Source of the DNA: an uncultured Oscillospiraceae bacterium
GTDB lineage: Bacteria > Bacillota > Clostridia > Oscillospirales > Oscillospiraceae
Length of the DNA stretch: 32,085 bases
NCBI GenBank assembly: GCA_947625815.1
Contig: CANQPU010000020.1
Span: 1-32,085, forward strand
Reading direction: 5' to 3'
This document shows positions 25,701-32,085 of the stretch, piece by piece. Under the pieces are notes generated by a model. That model saw nothing but the letters and a program-made list of their open reading frames with translations, searched no databases and was not told the origin of the DNA. Position 1 is the stretch's first letter, and every line of letters begins with the position of its first letter. A program made the position numbers and the translations under genes.

Positions 25701-28700
25701 CCCTTTATCGAGGGGACCGGCGCCGACAATGTGGGCAGGCTTACCGTCACCGCCGCCCCGGCCCTCACCGGCGGGGTGCACATTGACGACTCCTGCTATG
25801 TGGTGGACACCGGGAGCCTCACGCCGTCCGATATCTGGTACGAGGCGTACGCGGATCTGACGGGCTATACCGGCACGGGGCTGACGCTGGATTTCAACGG
25901 CGGCGGGACGTCCTTCGGCAAGGTGGCCCAGTGGGGCGCCGGCGAAACCCCCAAAGTCAGCTATGCCGCGTCCGCGGCCGACGGCGCGTCCAACGTTTTC
26001 TATCAGGAGACGGCGGAGGGCGGCCAGACCGTCCTTACCCGCAGCGGCTACGCGCTGGAGTTTACGCAGACCGAGGCCAACAGGCTCGCCGTCTCCGGCA
26101 GCTGTGACGAGAGCATAGAAAGCTTCACCGTGGAGGTGGACGGAAAGGCCTATTCCCTCACCGTGGAGAACGGAGTCCTCACCGGGGAGATCGTTTTCAA
26201 CGGGGACGAGACGGAGACGGCCTTTGCCACTACGCTCAAGCCCGCCTACGTCGGCGGCGAGGCCAAGAGCTTTGACGGCCCCACGCTCGACGTCCTTTTA
26301 TATAACAGCGCGGACAAGACCTTCCAGGTCCCGGCGGATACCGTATACAGGACCGAGACGGGCGAATACCGGGACTTCACCGGCGGCCCCCTCCCGGAGG
26401 ACGCCGCCCTGGACGGCGGACAGGCCGTCTTTCAGGTGGGCGGTTCCACCGTCACCGTGTCGATGGGCACATGCGAGGCGGCCCCCGCCCTCAGCGGCGA
26501 CGTCACCACCCTGGTGGACGTGACGGATCAGAGCCTTACGCTGGACGTGAGCGCGGAGTATCGGGACCTTCAGTTCCGCCTCTCCTCCACCGGCGCGGAC
26601 GGCAGGACGGTCTACACCCCCTGGCAGACGCCCGCCGGAGGGAGGCTCACCTTCGGCTCCCTCTCCGCCGGCACCCAGTATACCGTCCTGGCCCGCACGC
26701 CGGGCGCGGCCGACACACTGCCCAGTGAGGCCGTCCCCTGCCCGGGGGGCGTCTATGTGACGCTCTCGGCGGAGCAGAAGACGGCGAAGGACGCGTTTAA
26801 GGAGGCCTACACCGCCTGGGAGGCCGATCCCTCCGCCAGTCCCGCCGAGGCCCTGGCAAAATACGACGCCCTGGCGGAAACGCTGAACGGCGCCGCGACG
26901 GCGGATCAGATGGCCCGGAGCCAGGTGGAGGCGCTGGTGAGCGAGAAGCTGGCGCGGCTCCAGGAGGCCAGCGACCGGCAGCAGGCCGACGCGTGGCTCA
27001 GCGAGCATCTTGATACCATGAAGGAGGCCGTGGCCGACCCGGTGCCCTCCGGCACAAAGGATAAGGTGGCCGGGGCGCTTGCGGATTACACAGCCCTGCC
27101 CGAGAGCGTAAAGGACCGGGTGGATCAGGCCCTGACGGAGAACGGGACGGACCCCCTGCCCGATCCCCTCACCGCCTACCGGAACCTGACGGCGAAGGAG
27201 ATCCGGGACGCCGCGTCCACCGCGGGAGTGGAGGATTTCGGGGAGACCTACGCCAACGCCGTCCAGGGGGCGGCCTCCAGGGAGGACGCGGACAAGGCGC
27301 AGGAGAATTTTGACGCCGCCATCGCCGCGGCGCAGACGGCAAAACAGACATATGACGAGTTCGTGGCCGCGGGCGGCCTTACCGCCCGGGGCGCGGCCCT
27401 CTCACGGCAGGCGCTGGAGAGCGTTTACGGAGACATCGCCTCCGCCGCGTCTGCCGGGGATCCCGGCCGGATGCAGGCCGCCGTGGACGCGGCCGGCGCG
27501 GCGTTTGAGCACGCCCGCGACACGGGCGCGGCGCTGAAGGACTATCTGGACAGCCGCAGGGCCCTGACCGGGGAGAACATCCCCGTGAACGCCCAGACCG
27601 GCCTTCCCGACGGCTCCTCCGCCGGCGCGCTGGAGGCGCTGGACGTGGCGCTGGCGCTGGAGGAGCAGCCTGACGCGGCCGGGATGAACGAGTATTTGGG
27701 CGGCCGGATCAAGGAGCTTCTGGACCGGGTCGCCCAGGGCGGCTCGCCAGCGGTGGGCGCCCTGGTGGAGGAGGGCAAGAGCCGGATCGACCAGGCCGTC
27801 GCCAATGCCGGGGGAGAGCTTGCGGACTTCTCCGGGCTGGCCGGCGAGATCATGGCGCAGATCAACGCCCAGATGACCCAGGATCCGGGGCCGGGACCTT
27901 CCCAAGGAGAGGGCTTCACGGGCCCGGGCGACACGCTGGACGGATATAAGGCCTCCGCCGCGGGGCAGATCGGAGCCCTGGCGGCTCAGTATGACGGGAC
28001 CGATATGTACAGCGGCGCCAGGGAGGAGCTCGATGCCCTCAAGGAGTCGCTTCTGGACAGAGTGGAGGAGGTCACCCCCTCCGGCGGCCTTGAAAACGCC
28101 CGGCAGGAGCTGGACGCCCTGGTGGAGCAGGCCGTGACCGGCTTTGCCCAAAAGGCCGCCCAGGGCCGGGCCCAGAAGGAATATCTGGACGCCGCGGCCA
28201 GCCTCACCGGCGCGGAGCCTGACCCCGCCGCCTCCCCCGCGAAGGAGGCGCTGGCGGCCATCGGCTCGGCGAAGGACACGGCCGGCATGAACGACGCCCT
28301 GGCAAAGGCGCTGGACGAGGCCCTCCAGGGCATGAAGCGGACGGACGACCCGCCCGAGGCCGCGGAGTACATAGACAGCGTGCGGGAGAGCGTGGAGGCC
28401 GCCGTCGCCGCGGCTGACGGCGACATCGCGGAGGTCTCCGAGCTTTTGCGGGACGTCCGCACCGCGGTGGAGGCCCTGCGGGAAGCCGCCCAGTCCCCCG
28501 ACGAGCCCGGGGACAGCGGGGACAATGGAGACACCGGAGACGGGGGGAACACCGGGAGTGCGGGGGGCACGGGAGATGCGGGGGATACCGGGAACACGGG
28601 GGATACGGGGAGCACAGGCGACCCCGGTGAGCCGGATACCCCGGACGATCCCGACGCGCCCGACACCCCTGACGATCCCGATACCCCCGACGATCCCGAT

Positions 28701-29339
28701 ACCCCCGACGAGCCGGATACCCCGGACGACCCGGACAAACCCGAGGGCCCGGACGGACCCGGTCCCTCCGACGTCCCGCAGCCGCCTGTTGACAGCGCCA
28801 AGCGGGCTGAATTTGAGCAGGTGAAGGCGGAGCTTCTGCGGGAAGCGGAGAAGCTCGTCCGGGAGCACGACGGGGAACGGGTCATTGACCTGCACCGGCA
28901 GTACGCCGACATCCTGGGGGCCGTGGAATTTTCGGAGGACAACCCCGACGAGAGCGTCGGGGAGCTCCGGTCGGCCTTTGACGACGTAAAACGGGAGACG
29001 GAGCAGGCCCAGCGTCTCCAGCGGTTCGAAAACAGCGCCAGGGCGGAGATCGCGTCCGCCGTGGACAGCGGGAAGTACGACGCCGGAGAGCTGGAGGCGC
29101 TCCTGGCAGACTATATGGACCGGGCGGACGGGCTCCCCTCCCGGGGGAGGGACGGCGACCCGCAGAGCGACATGGAGGAGCTTTACGGGCAGTTCCTGTC
29201 CGACCTGGCCGGGCTCCGTAGAGGGCCCGCCGTGAGCCCCTGGCTGCTGGCGGGCGGCGCGGCGCTTTTGGCGATCCTCTTTATCGTGATCCTCTTCATC
29301 ATCAGGAGAAAAAAGGACGGAGGTGAGCGGGATGATTGA
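22731..29339 (+). CDS. Giant exported surface protein with beta-helix, helical modules and collagen-like stalk
   Basis: The start is ATG at 22731, with GGGAGG upstream; 2202 residues. A signal peptide is present (cleavage near residue 33-35). An N-terminal domain of unknown type covers about 36-330, then an Ig-like segment. A right-handed beta-helix region (about 400-970) is rich in GGAIYV, GGAVYV and NNNSAG-type repeats as in polymorphic membrane proteins and adhesins. A beta-rich part runs to about 1344 and a helical region to about 1923. A Gly-X-Y stretch (1927-1968), an Asp/Pro/Thr stretch (to about 2019) and another helical part follow. A single membrane helix is at about 2169-2191, with tail RRKKDGG. 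There is no LPxTG motif, so anchoring is by the C-terminal helix and independent of sortase. Likely roles are adhesion or substrate contact (inference). It has its own promoter. Confidence 0.85.
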   Translation: MKKTRGRILGALAALLLAVQMTLPQGALGVSYASAAGNNGIMPIAATSTATAVSSSELSEFNQYWQLGGSVVIHETVASSGGLGSEVSSLPLYINDSRSYRTPLENPIKGNYGIQNKTTGLYWLAYQYSRQDSNPHVCSSNGTNNHLSMDYYQGFKNGDHVTMSYATLGGNLYKDEYGRIFFKVYCYMAAGGFPIELYRAYFTKTDLQLIYLDSVGTYPDNTNYIHAKNPSVNSSAEALVNYYLNQVISLPYNGSTQNHPIYTTLLTAGSSLKLSGSCSGKDVGQYPFFVSPNTGYTWSDGTTTQKLMILSITKADPTGSLPELTVSPQSQAPYGLTGGGALTPTSGVTYTSSDTDVGTFEGSVFQAGRKLGKTTVTATFPGDKNLNAGSWTGTVTVALTGGIYLEDGRGGMTVYPTLQEAYDALPGGGGTIHVLGNATVDSGLTTVSGKDVTVVGEAGGDKGDVAPTLNRTGDFSTFTVTDGAGLTLRNITVTAGSGAADNGGAIYVRGGSLTLEDGVVLTGNKAAGKGGAVYVAAGAESVTLGDITLNNNSAGFGNGIYIEDGATVTVSGKVSGMGDGIAIGYDAGNAGNDNRGTVDVTGALDAKLTVEFENPAEQLSGTAGTLYVVSSGAVDSADLKANLLVRNPGFTFGQKTDGLSLTDATTIVAALQVDGEWKDYTDPQKAIDDIDISDDGIVYFAVYENDGNKELNTTEVLLYETLRIPAGKHIIFSGVRKHVPNDPEPTPDYTAGVTVTLKRADGNTEALVYVPAGAELTLGSVTLDGGAVWDGGISISDDTFGGAGTVVTNNSGITAHAPVIVNAGKLTIGAGATIQNNDNNYAEPGVGFGSQNYGGGVRNEGGGVLTMTGGMIQNCYAREGGAIMNVCKPVNGSYAGKSPSVTVSGGVITGCMSQQKGAAIQTIYGGAVTVVEAGASITGNSSLNDLGVLSVEEGGTLRIEGGEVAADSGKNAVYLYNQYSAEDYASAATRPFIEGTGADNVGRLTVTAAPALTGGVHIDDSCYVVDTGSLTPSDIWYEAYADLTGYTGTGLTLDFNGGGTSFGKVAQWGAGETPKVSYAASAADGASNVFYQETAEGGQTVLTRSGYALEFTQTEANRLAVSGSCDESIESFTVEVDGKAYSLTVENGVLTGEIVFNGDETETAFATTLKPAYVGGEAKSFDGPTLDVLLYNSADKTFQVPADTVYRTETGEYRDFTGGPLPEDAALDGGQAVFQVGGSTVTVSMGTCEAAPALSGDVTTLVDVTDQSLTLDVSAEYRDLQFRLSSTGADGRTVYTPWQTPAGGRLTFGSLSAGTQYTVLARTPGAADTLPSEAVPCPGGVYVTLSAEQKTAKDAFKEAYTAWEADPSASPAEALAKYDALAETLNGAATADQMARSQVEALVSEKLARLQEASDRQQADAWLSEHLDTMKEAVADPVPSGTKDKVAGALADYTALPESVKDRVDQALTENGTDPLPDPLTAYRNLTAKEIRDAASTAGVEDFGETYANAVQGAASREDADKAQENFDAAIAAAQTAKQTYDEFVAAGGLTARGAALSRQALESVYGDIASAASAGDPGRMQAAVDAAGAAFEHARDTGAALKDYLDSRRALTGENIPVNAQTGLPDGSSAGALEALDVALALEEQPDAAGMNEYLGGRIKELLDRVAQGGSPAVGALVEEGKSRIDQAVANAGGELADFSGLAGEIMAQINAQMTQDPGPGPSQGEGFTGPGDTLDGYKASAAGQIGALAAQYDGTDMYSGAREELDALKESLLDRVEEVTPSGGLENARQELDALVEQAVTGFAQKAAQGRAQKEYLDAAASLTGAEPDPAASPAKEALAAIGSAKDTAGMNDALAKALDEALQGMKRTDDPPEAAEYIDSVRESVEAAVAAADGDIAEVSELLRDVRTAVEALREAAQSPDEPGDSGDNGDTGDGGNTGSAGGTGDAGDTGNTGDTGSTGDPGEPDTPDDPDAPDTPDDPDTPDDPDTPDEPDTPDDPDKPEGPDGPGPSDVPQPPVDSAKRAEFEQVKAELLREAEKLVREHDGERVIDLHRQYADILGAVEFSEDNPDESVGELRSAFDDVKRETEQAQRLQRFENSARAEIASAVDSGKYDAGELEALLADYMDRADGLPSRGRDGDPQSDMEELYGQFLSDLAGLRRGPAVSPWLLAGGAALLAILFIVILFIIRRKKDGGERDD
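28509..28785 (+). repeat. Collagen-like Gly-X-Y repeat followed by Asp/Pro/Thr hexapeptide repeat
   Basis: Codons 1927-1968 (28509-28634) form 14 uninterrupted Gly-X-Y triplets, rich in GDT, GNT and GST. They are followed by DDPDTP-type hexapeptide repeats, encoded by nearly identical 18-base units around 28660-28740, up to about 28785. Such tandem units are prone to length change by slippage. Confidence 0.8.
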
Positions 29340-30147
29340 ATTTAACCGGGACACGGGCGAATTTCCCCGGACGCCGGAGGAATCCGCCTCCTGCCCGGAA
29401 AATCCCCAGCCCGCGTCGGAGCGGGAGGTCCCGGAATGGCGGGACCCGGAGGAATTTCCCGCGGGGAGGCCCCGGAAAAAGAAAAAGGCGGCCCGGACCC
29501 TGCCTCCCGCGGCGGGCGTGGTTGCCGTGGCGGCGGTGCTGGTCATGGCCGCGGCCGGTGGACTTCTTCCGCCCCGGGCGGAGGCGTCCATCGTCTCCGC
29601 CGAGAGCACGGACAGCGCCATCTCCTTTGACGTGGACGTGGAAAAAAGCGGCGGGGAGCTCAGCGCCGTGGTATACAACGACTTCACCCGCCGGACCTTT
29701 CCCCTGGCGGAGGGGCCGAATCAGCTCACCGCCGGGGAGCTGACGCCCGGTATGCGCTACACCGTGGCGGTGGTCATGCCCTCGGCGCTGGGGGACATCA
29801 CCCTGGATGAACGGCCCGTGGCGACCAGCGCCTCCCCGCCGGTGACTCGCTGGCTGGGCATCCAACACGAGTGCACCTGCAACGTGGACGGGTACTTCCA
29901 TTTCACCTTGTCGTTCCGGGACGATAACGGCTGGTGGAGCCATTTCCGAGCCACTCTGACGGACGCGGACGGGCGGATATCGGAATGCGCCTTCACCGAC
30001 GATATTCAGGACGACCAGAGGATCGACGTGGCGATCCGGGCGGGACTTTTAGGCCGCACGGCCACCTTTACCGTGACCTGCGAGACCGCCGATCCCTCCG
30101 CGCCCCAAAAGGAACTGGTCCTCTACACGGCCGAGGTCAAAATATAA
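29332..30147 (+). CDS. Single-pass membrane protein of unknown function
   Basis: A 271-residue protein not recognised by family. The ATG at 29332 overlaps the upstream stop (ATGATTGA), with GGAGGTGA before it, so it is translationally coupled to the giant surface protein. The N-terminal cytoplasmic tail is Pro/Glu-rich and ends in a KKKK cluster near residue 52. A membrane helix lies at about 60-79, then an exterior region of about 190 residues with two beta-sandwich-like parts (SAISFDVDVEKSGGELSAVVY and FHFTLSFRDDNGWW). The pairing suggests a partner or assembly factor for the surface protein. Confidence 0.7.
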   Translation: MIEFNRDTGEFPRTPEESASCPENPQPASEREVPEWRDPEEFPAGRPRKKKKAARTLPPAAGVVAVAAVLVMAAAGGLLPPRAEASIVSAESTDSAISFDVDVEKSGGELSAVVYNDFTRRTFPLAEGPNQLTAGELTPGMRYTVAVVMPSALGDITLDERPVATSASPPVTRWLGIQHECTCNVDGYFHFTLSFRDDNGWWSHFRATLTDADGRISECAFTDDIQDDQRIDVAIRAGLLGRTATFTVTCETADPSAPQKELVLYTAEVKI

Positions 30148-30168
30148 CACCAAAGGAGAGCAAAGGCT

Positions 30169-31179
30169 ATGAAAAAGAAAACATCCACCGGCAGGATCCT
30201 GCTGATCGCGGCGCTCGTGATCATCACCGCGGCGGCGTTCGCGCTGACGCCGTATATCTACGGGGAACGGTCGGTTTTCAACCGCTCCGTGAGCGATCAT
30301 TATGTGATCCAGGACCTCTATCAGAAGATCCCCGCCCTCATCAAGAGCATCCAGATCATCACCGTGGCGCTGGTCCTTTCCGCCGCCATCCGCTGGCTCT
30401 TGAGCCGGATGTTCCGGAAAAGCAACCGGGGCATCACGGTGGTGAAGCTCCTCAACAGCTTCATCCGCTGGATCATCCTCATCGCCGGCGCGCTCATGGT
30501 CCTGGGGGCCTGGGGGGTCAACACCGCCACGCTCATCGCCAGCGCCGGGATCCTCTCTCTGGTCATCGGCCTCGGCGCCCAGAGCCTGGTCGCCGACATC
30601 ATCGCCGGACTCTTTATCGTGCTGGAGGGTGAATATCAGGTGGGCGACATCGTCGTCATCGACGACTGGCGCGGCACCGTGCAGGAGATCGGCGTGCGTA
30701 CCACAAAGATCGTGGACGCGGGCGGCAATGTGAAGATCATCAACAACAGCGCCATCAGCTCCATCATCAACCAGACCCAGGAGCTGTCTGTGGCGAAGGC
30801 GTACATCAGCATCGAGTACGGCGAGTCCATCCCCCATGTGGAGCGGATCATCAGCGAGAACCTGAAGGGCATCCGGGAGCGCATCCCCTCCATCGTGGAC
30901 GGCCCCTTCTACAAGGGCGTCAACGCCCTGGCGGCCTCCAGCGTGGACCTGCTGTTCGTGGCCAAGTGCAAGGAGGAGGACGTCTACCAGGTCCAGCGGG
31001 ACCTGAACCGGGAGCTCAAGCTCATGTTCGACCAGAACAACATCAACGTCCCGTTCCCGCAGATCGTCCTGAACCAGCCCACCGTCTTCGACGCGCAGCC
31101 CGAGACCGCCAGCGACACCCGCTCCTTCGTGGAGGACCAGCGCCTCCGCTCCAAGGGTATCGAGGAGAAGTCGAACTGA
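30169..31179 (+). CDS. Mechanosensitive channel, MscS family
   Basis: A 336-residue small-conductance mechanosensitive channel that opens on membrane tension and relieves osmotic pressure. Three hydrophobic helices lie near residues 8-26, 62-82 and 102-118. The pore-lining third helix and its extension (ASAGILSLVIGLGAQSLVADIIAG, with the Gly/Ala packing pattern) come next, and the beta domain begins with GEYQVGDIVVIDDWRGTVQEIG. A C-terminal alpha/beta vestibule follows. AAAGGAG precedes the ATG. It lies 21 bases behind the unknown membrane gene and may share its transcript. Confidence 0.92.
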   Translation: MKKKTSTGRILLIAALVIITAAAFALTPYIYGERSVFNRSVSDHYVIQDLYQKIPALIKSIQIITVALVLSAAIRWLLSRMFRKSNRGITVVKLLNSFIRWIILIAGALMVLGAWGVNTATLIASAGILSLVIGLGAQSLVADIIAGLFIVLEGEYQVGDIVVIDDWRGTVQEIGVRTTKIVDAGGNVKIINNSAISSIINQTQELSVAKAYISIEYGESIPHVERIISENLKGIRERIPSIVDGPFYKGVNALAASSVDLLFVAKCKEEDVYQVQRDLNRELKLMFDQNNINVPFPQIVLNQPTVFDAQPETASDTRSFVEDQRLRSKGIEEKSN

Positions 31180-31316
31180 GCGGGAGCCTCAGCCCCTGCC
31201 CTGTACGCGGTTTGACCGTGCCGGACCTCGACCGGCTCATTTTGCCCGCGTTTGCGACAAGCCTCTTCAGCCGGCCGCGCAGGAGGGGAAAAGCTGCCCC
31301 GTCATAACGAAACAAA

Positions 31317-31341
31317 GCCGCGGGACTTTCCGTCCCGCGGC
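31317..31341. terminator. Bidirectional terminator between convergent genes
   Basis: A 10-bp perfect GC-rich stem (31317-31326 with 31332-31341) with loop TTTCC. On the minus strand it is followed by TTTGTTT, and on the plus strand by CTTGTG, so it best serves the minus-strand sod gene and probably both. A smaller 6-bp hairpin (31353-31369) lies beside it. The rest of 31180-31482 shows no gene. Confidence 0.7.
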
Positions 31342-31482
31342 CTTGTGCTGTCCGGAGCTTTACGCTCCGAGATTACCCCGGCGCTGGCCCTGATAGAGCG
31401 CCGGAGATATGGAGATCGCCCTGACCGGGGGCGGCGAGCTCCTTTTCACCTGCATCGCCCCTGTTTTTGCAATGACGCGCCG

Positions 31483-31929
31483 TCAAGCGCGGCGGATGAC
31501 GCCGCAGGCGATCTTCTCCCCCGCGTTCCCGGACGGTTGCGTCGTGAAATCGTCCGGGCCGCCGTGGATAACAACGGTTCTGCCTATGACCTCGCTCACC
31601 CGGAACCTGCCCGTCAGCACCTGACAGTACGCCCGCCCGTTGTCGCTGAGCAGCGGAGGGAGGTCGCCCGCATGACGCGGGTGCCCCGTGGCCGCCGGAT
31701 CATAATGGGCGCCCGTGTTGGGGAATCCGTCGCCGCGGCAATCGCCGCCCTCGTGGATATGAAAGCCGAAAAAGCCGGTATCCGTGGTAGGCAGGCCCCT
31801 AATATCCGCGATGACCAGCGTCCCGGCGCATCGCGGAAGGAGCCGGACCGTCCCTGTAAGCCCCGAATACCTCTCCCCGCCTCTGATGTAGGCGACAGCC
31901 GAAGGCGTTCTATTTTCCAAATGACTCAC
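31483..31929 (-). CDS. Cu/Zn superoxide dismutase family protein (SodC-like)
   Basis: A 148-residue SOD_Cu-family protein, converting superoxide to oxygen and peroxide. Metal-site residues can be read off: FHIHE gives H57 and H59, GAHYDP gives bridging H75, GHPRHAGDLP gives H83, H86 and D89 (a short zinc loop), and VVIHGGPDD gives H122. The disulfide pair would be C64 and C142. The active-site Arg of most members (GNAGxR) is Lys139 here. No signal peptide is seen, so it is probably cytoplasmic. The open frame starts at GTG (31929). A TTG at 31920, with GAGGTGA at good spacing, is an equally good start. It runs against the preceding operons. Confidence 0.88.
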   Translation of the reverse strand: MSHLENRTPSAVAYIRGGERYSGLTGTVRLLPRCAGTLVIADIRGLPTTDTGFFGFHIHEGGDCRGDGFPNTGAHYDPAATGHPRHAGDLPPLLSDNGRAYCQVLTGRFRVSEVIGRTVVIHGGPDDFTTQPSGNAGEKIACGVIRRA

Positions 31930-31988
31930 CTCATCCCCATGCTACGCAGATCCGGGGTCGGAGGTGACGCGGATACTCACATGAATAG

Positions 31989-32019
31989 TCAAGACCTCCG
32001 GCTCAGCCGGAGGTCTTGA
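31989..32019. terminator. 14-bp perfect hairpin at the right end
   Basis: TCAAGACCTCCGGC (31989-32002) pairs perfectly with GCCGGAGGTCTTGA (32006-32019) around a TCA loop. There is no strong T run on either side. It may terminate a gene to the right or be a copy of a dispersed palindrome. No gene is visible from here to the window end. Confidence 0.5.
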
Positions 32020-32085
32020 TTTGTGGGCAAAAATTCGCCTGATTTCCGGCGGCGGAGAGTGACAGGAAGATAATCCTTTATTATC

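Noticed and set aside
28630-28785. CRISPR-like array in the 18-base repeats
   Set aside because: Repeats are in frame, have no unique spacers and encode DDPDTP peptides.

Overview
The window is a GC-rich, tightly packed chromosomal segment that most resembles a gut-type Clostridia (Oscillospiraceae-like) bacterium. This is inferred from the monoderm type IV pilus gene set without a PilQ secretin, strong AGGAGG-type ribosome sites with frequent TTG/GTG starts, hybrid kinases of the style common in that group, and base composition. No rRNA gene or other taxonomic anchor is present, so the assignment is tentative.

Layout. Bases 1-220 look like the end of an integrated element. They are AT-rich, carry a 12/13 direct repeat, and finish in an exact tRNA-Arg(CCU) 3' fragment (anticodon loop to CCA) with no 5' half. 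A strong terminator follows. Bases 300-655 are a gene-free leader with inverted repeats and TTGAC boxes. Bases 656-13295 are a type IV pilus operon: pilB, pilT, pilC, two pilin genes, pilD, pilM, pilN-like, pilO-like, a giant 1117-residue prepilin-like protein with GLUG-type repeats, and three small minor pilins. Within it pilC lacks its C-terminal part, and the first pilin begins exactly at that break with a one-base frame error. This points to a deletion or recombination scar, or an assembly fault.

Bases 13332-22545 continue on the same strand with a signalling block: a REC-HD-GYP-PAS-GGDEF response regulator with both c-di-GMP catalytic motifs intact, a free-standing HPt protein, two transmembrane hybrid histidine kinases with two REC domains each, and a solute-binding lipoprotein with no ABC permease beside it. 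The simplest reading is a multi-input phosphorelay (binding protein to kinases to HPt to c-di-GMP enzyme) that sets c-di-GMP level and so pilus activity. That wiring is inference.

After a terminator and a recognisable promoter, 22731-31179 holds a 2202-residue exported, C-terminally membrane-anchored surface protein (beta-helix, helical modules, collagen-like and Asp/Pro/Thr stalk), a translationally coupled single-pass membrane protein of unknown function, and an MscS-type channel. A bidirectional terminator separates these from a convergent Cu/Zn superoxide dismutase gene on the minus strand. The window ends near a 14-bp perfect hairpin.
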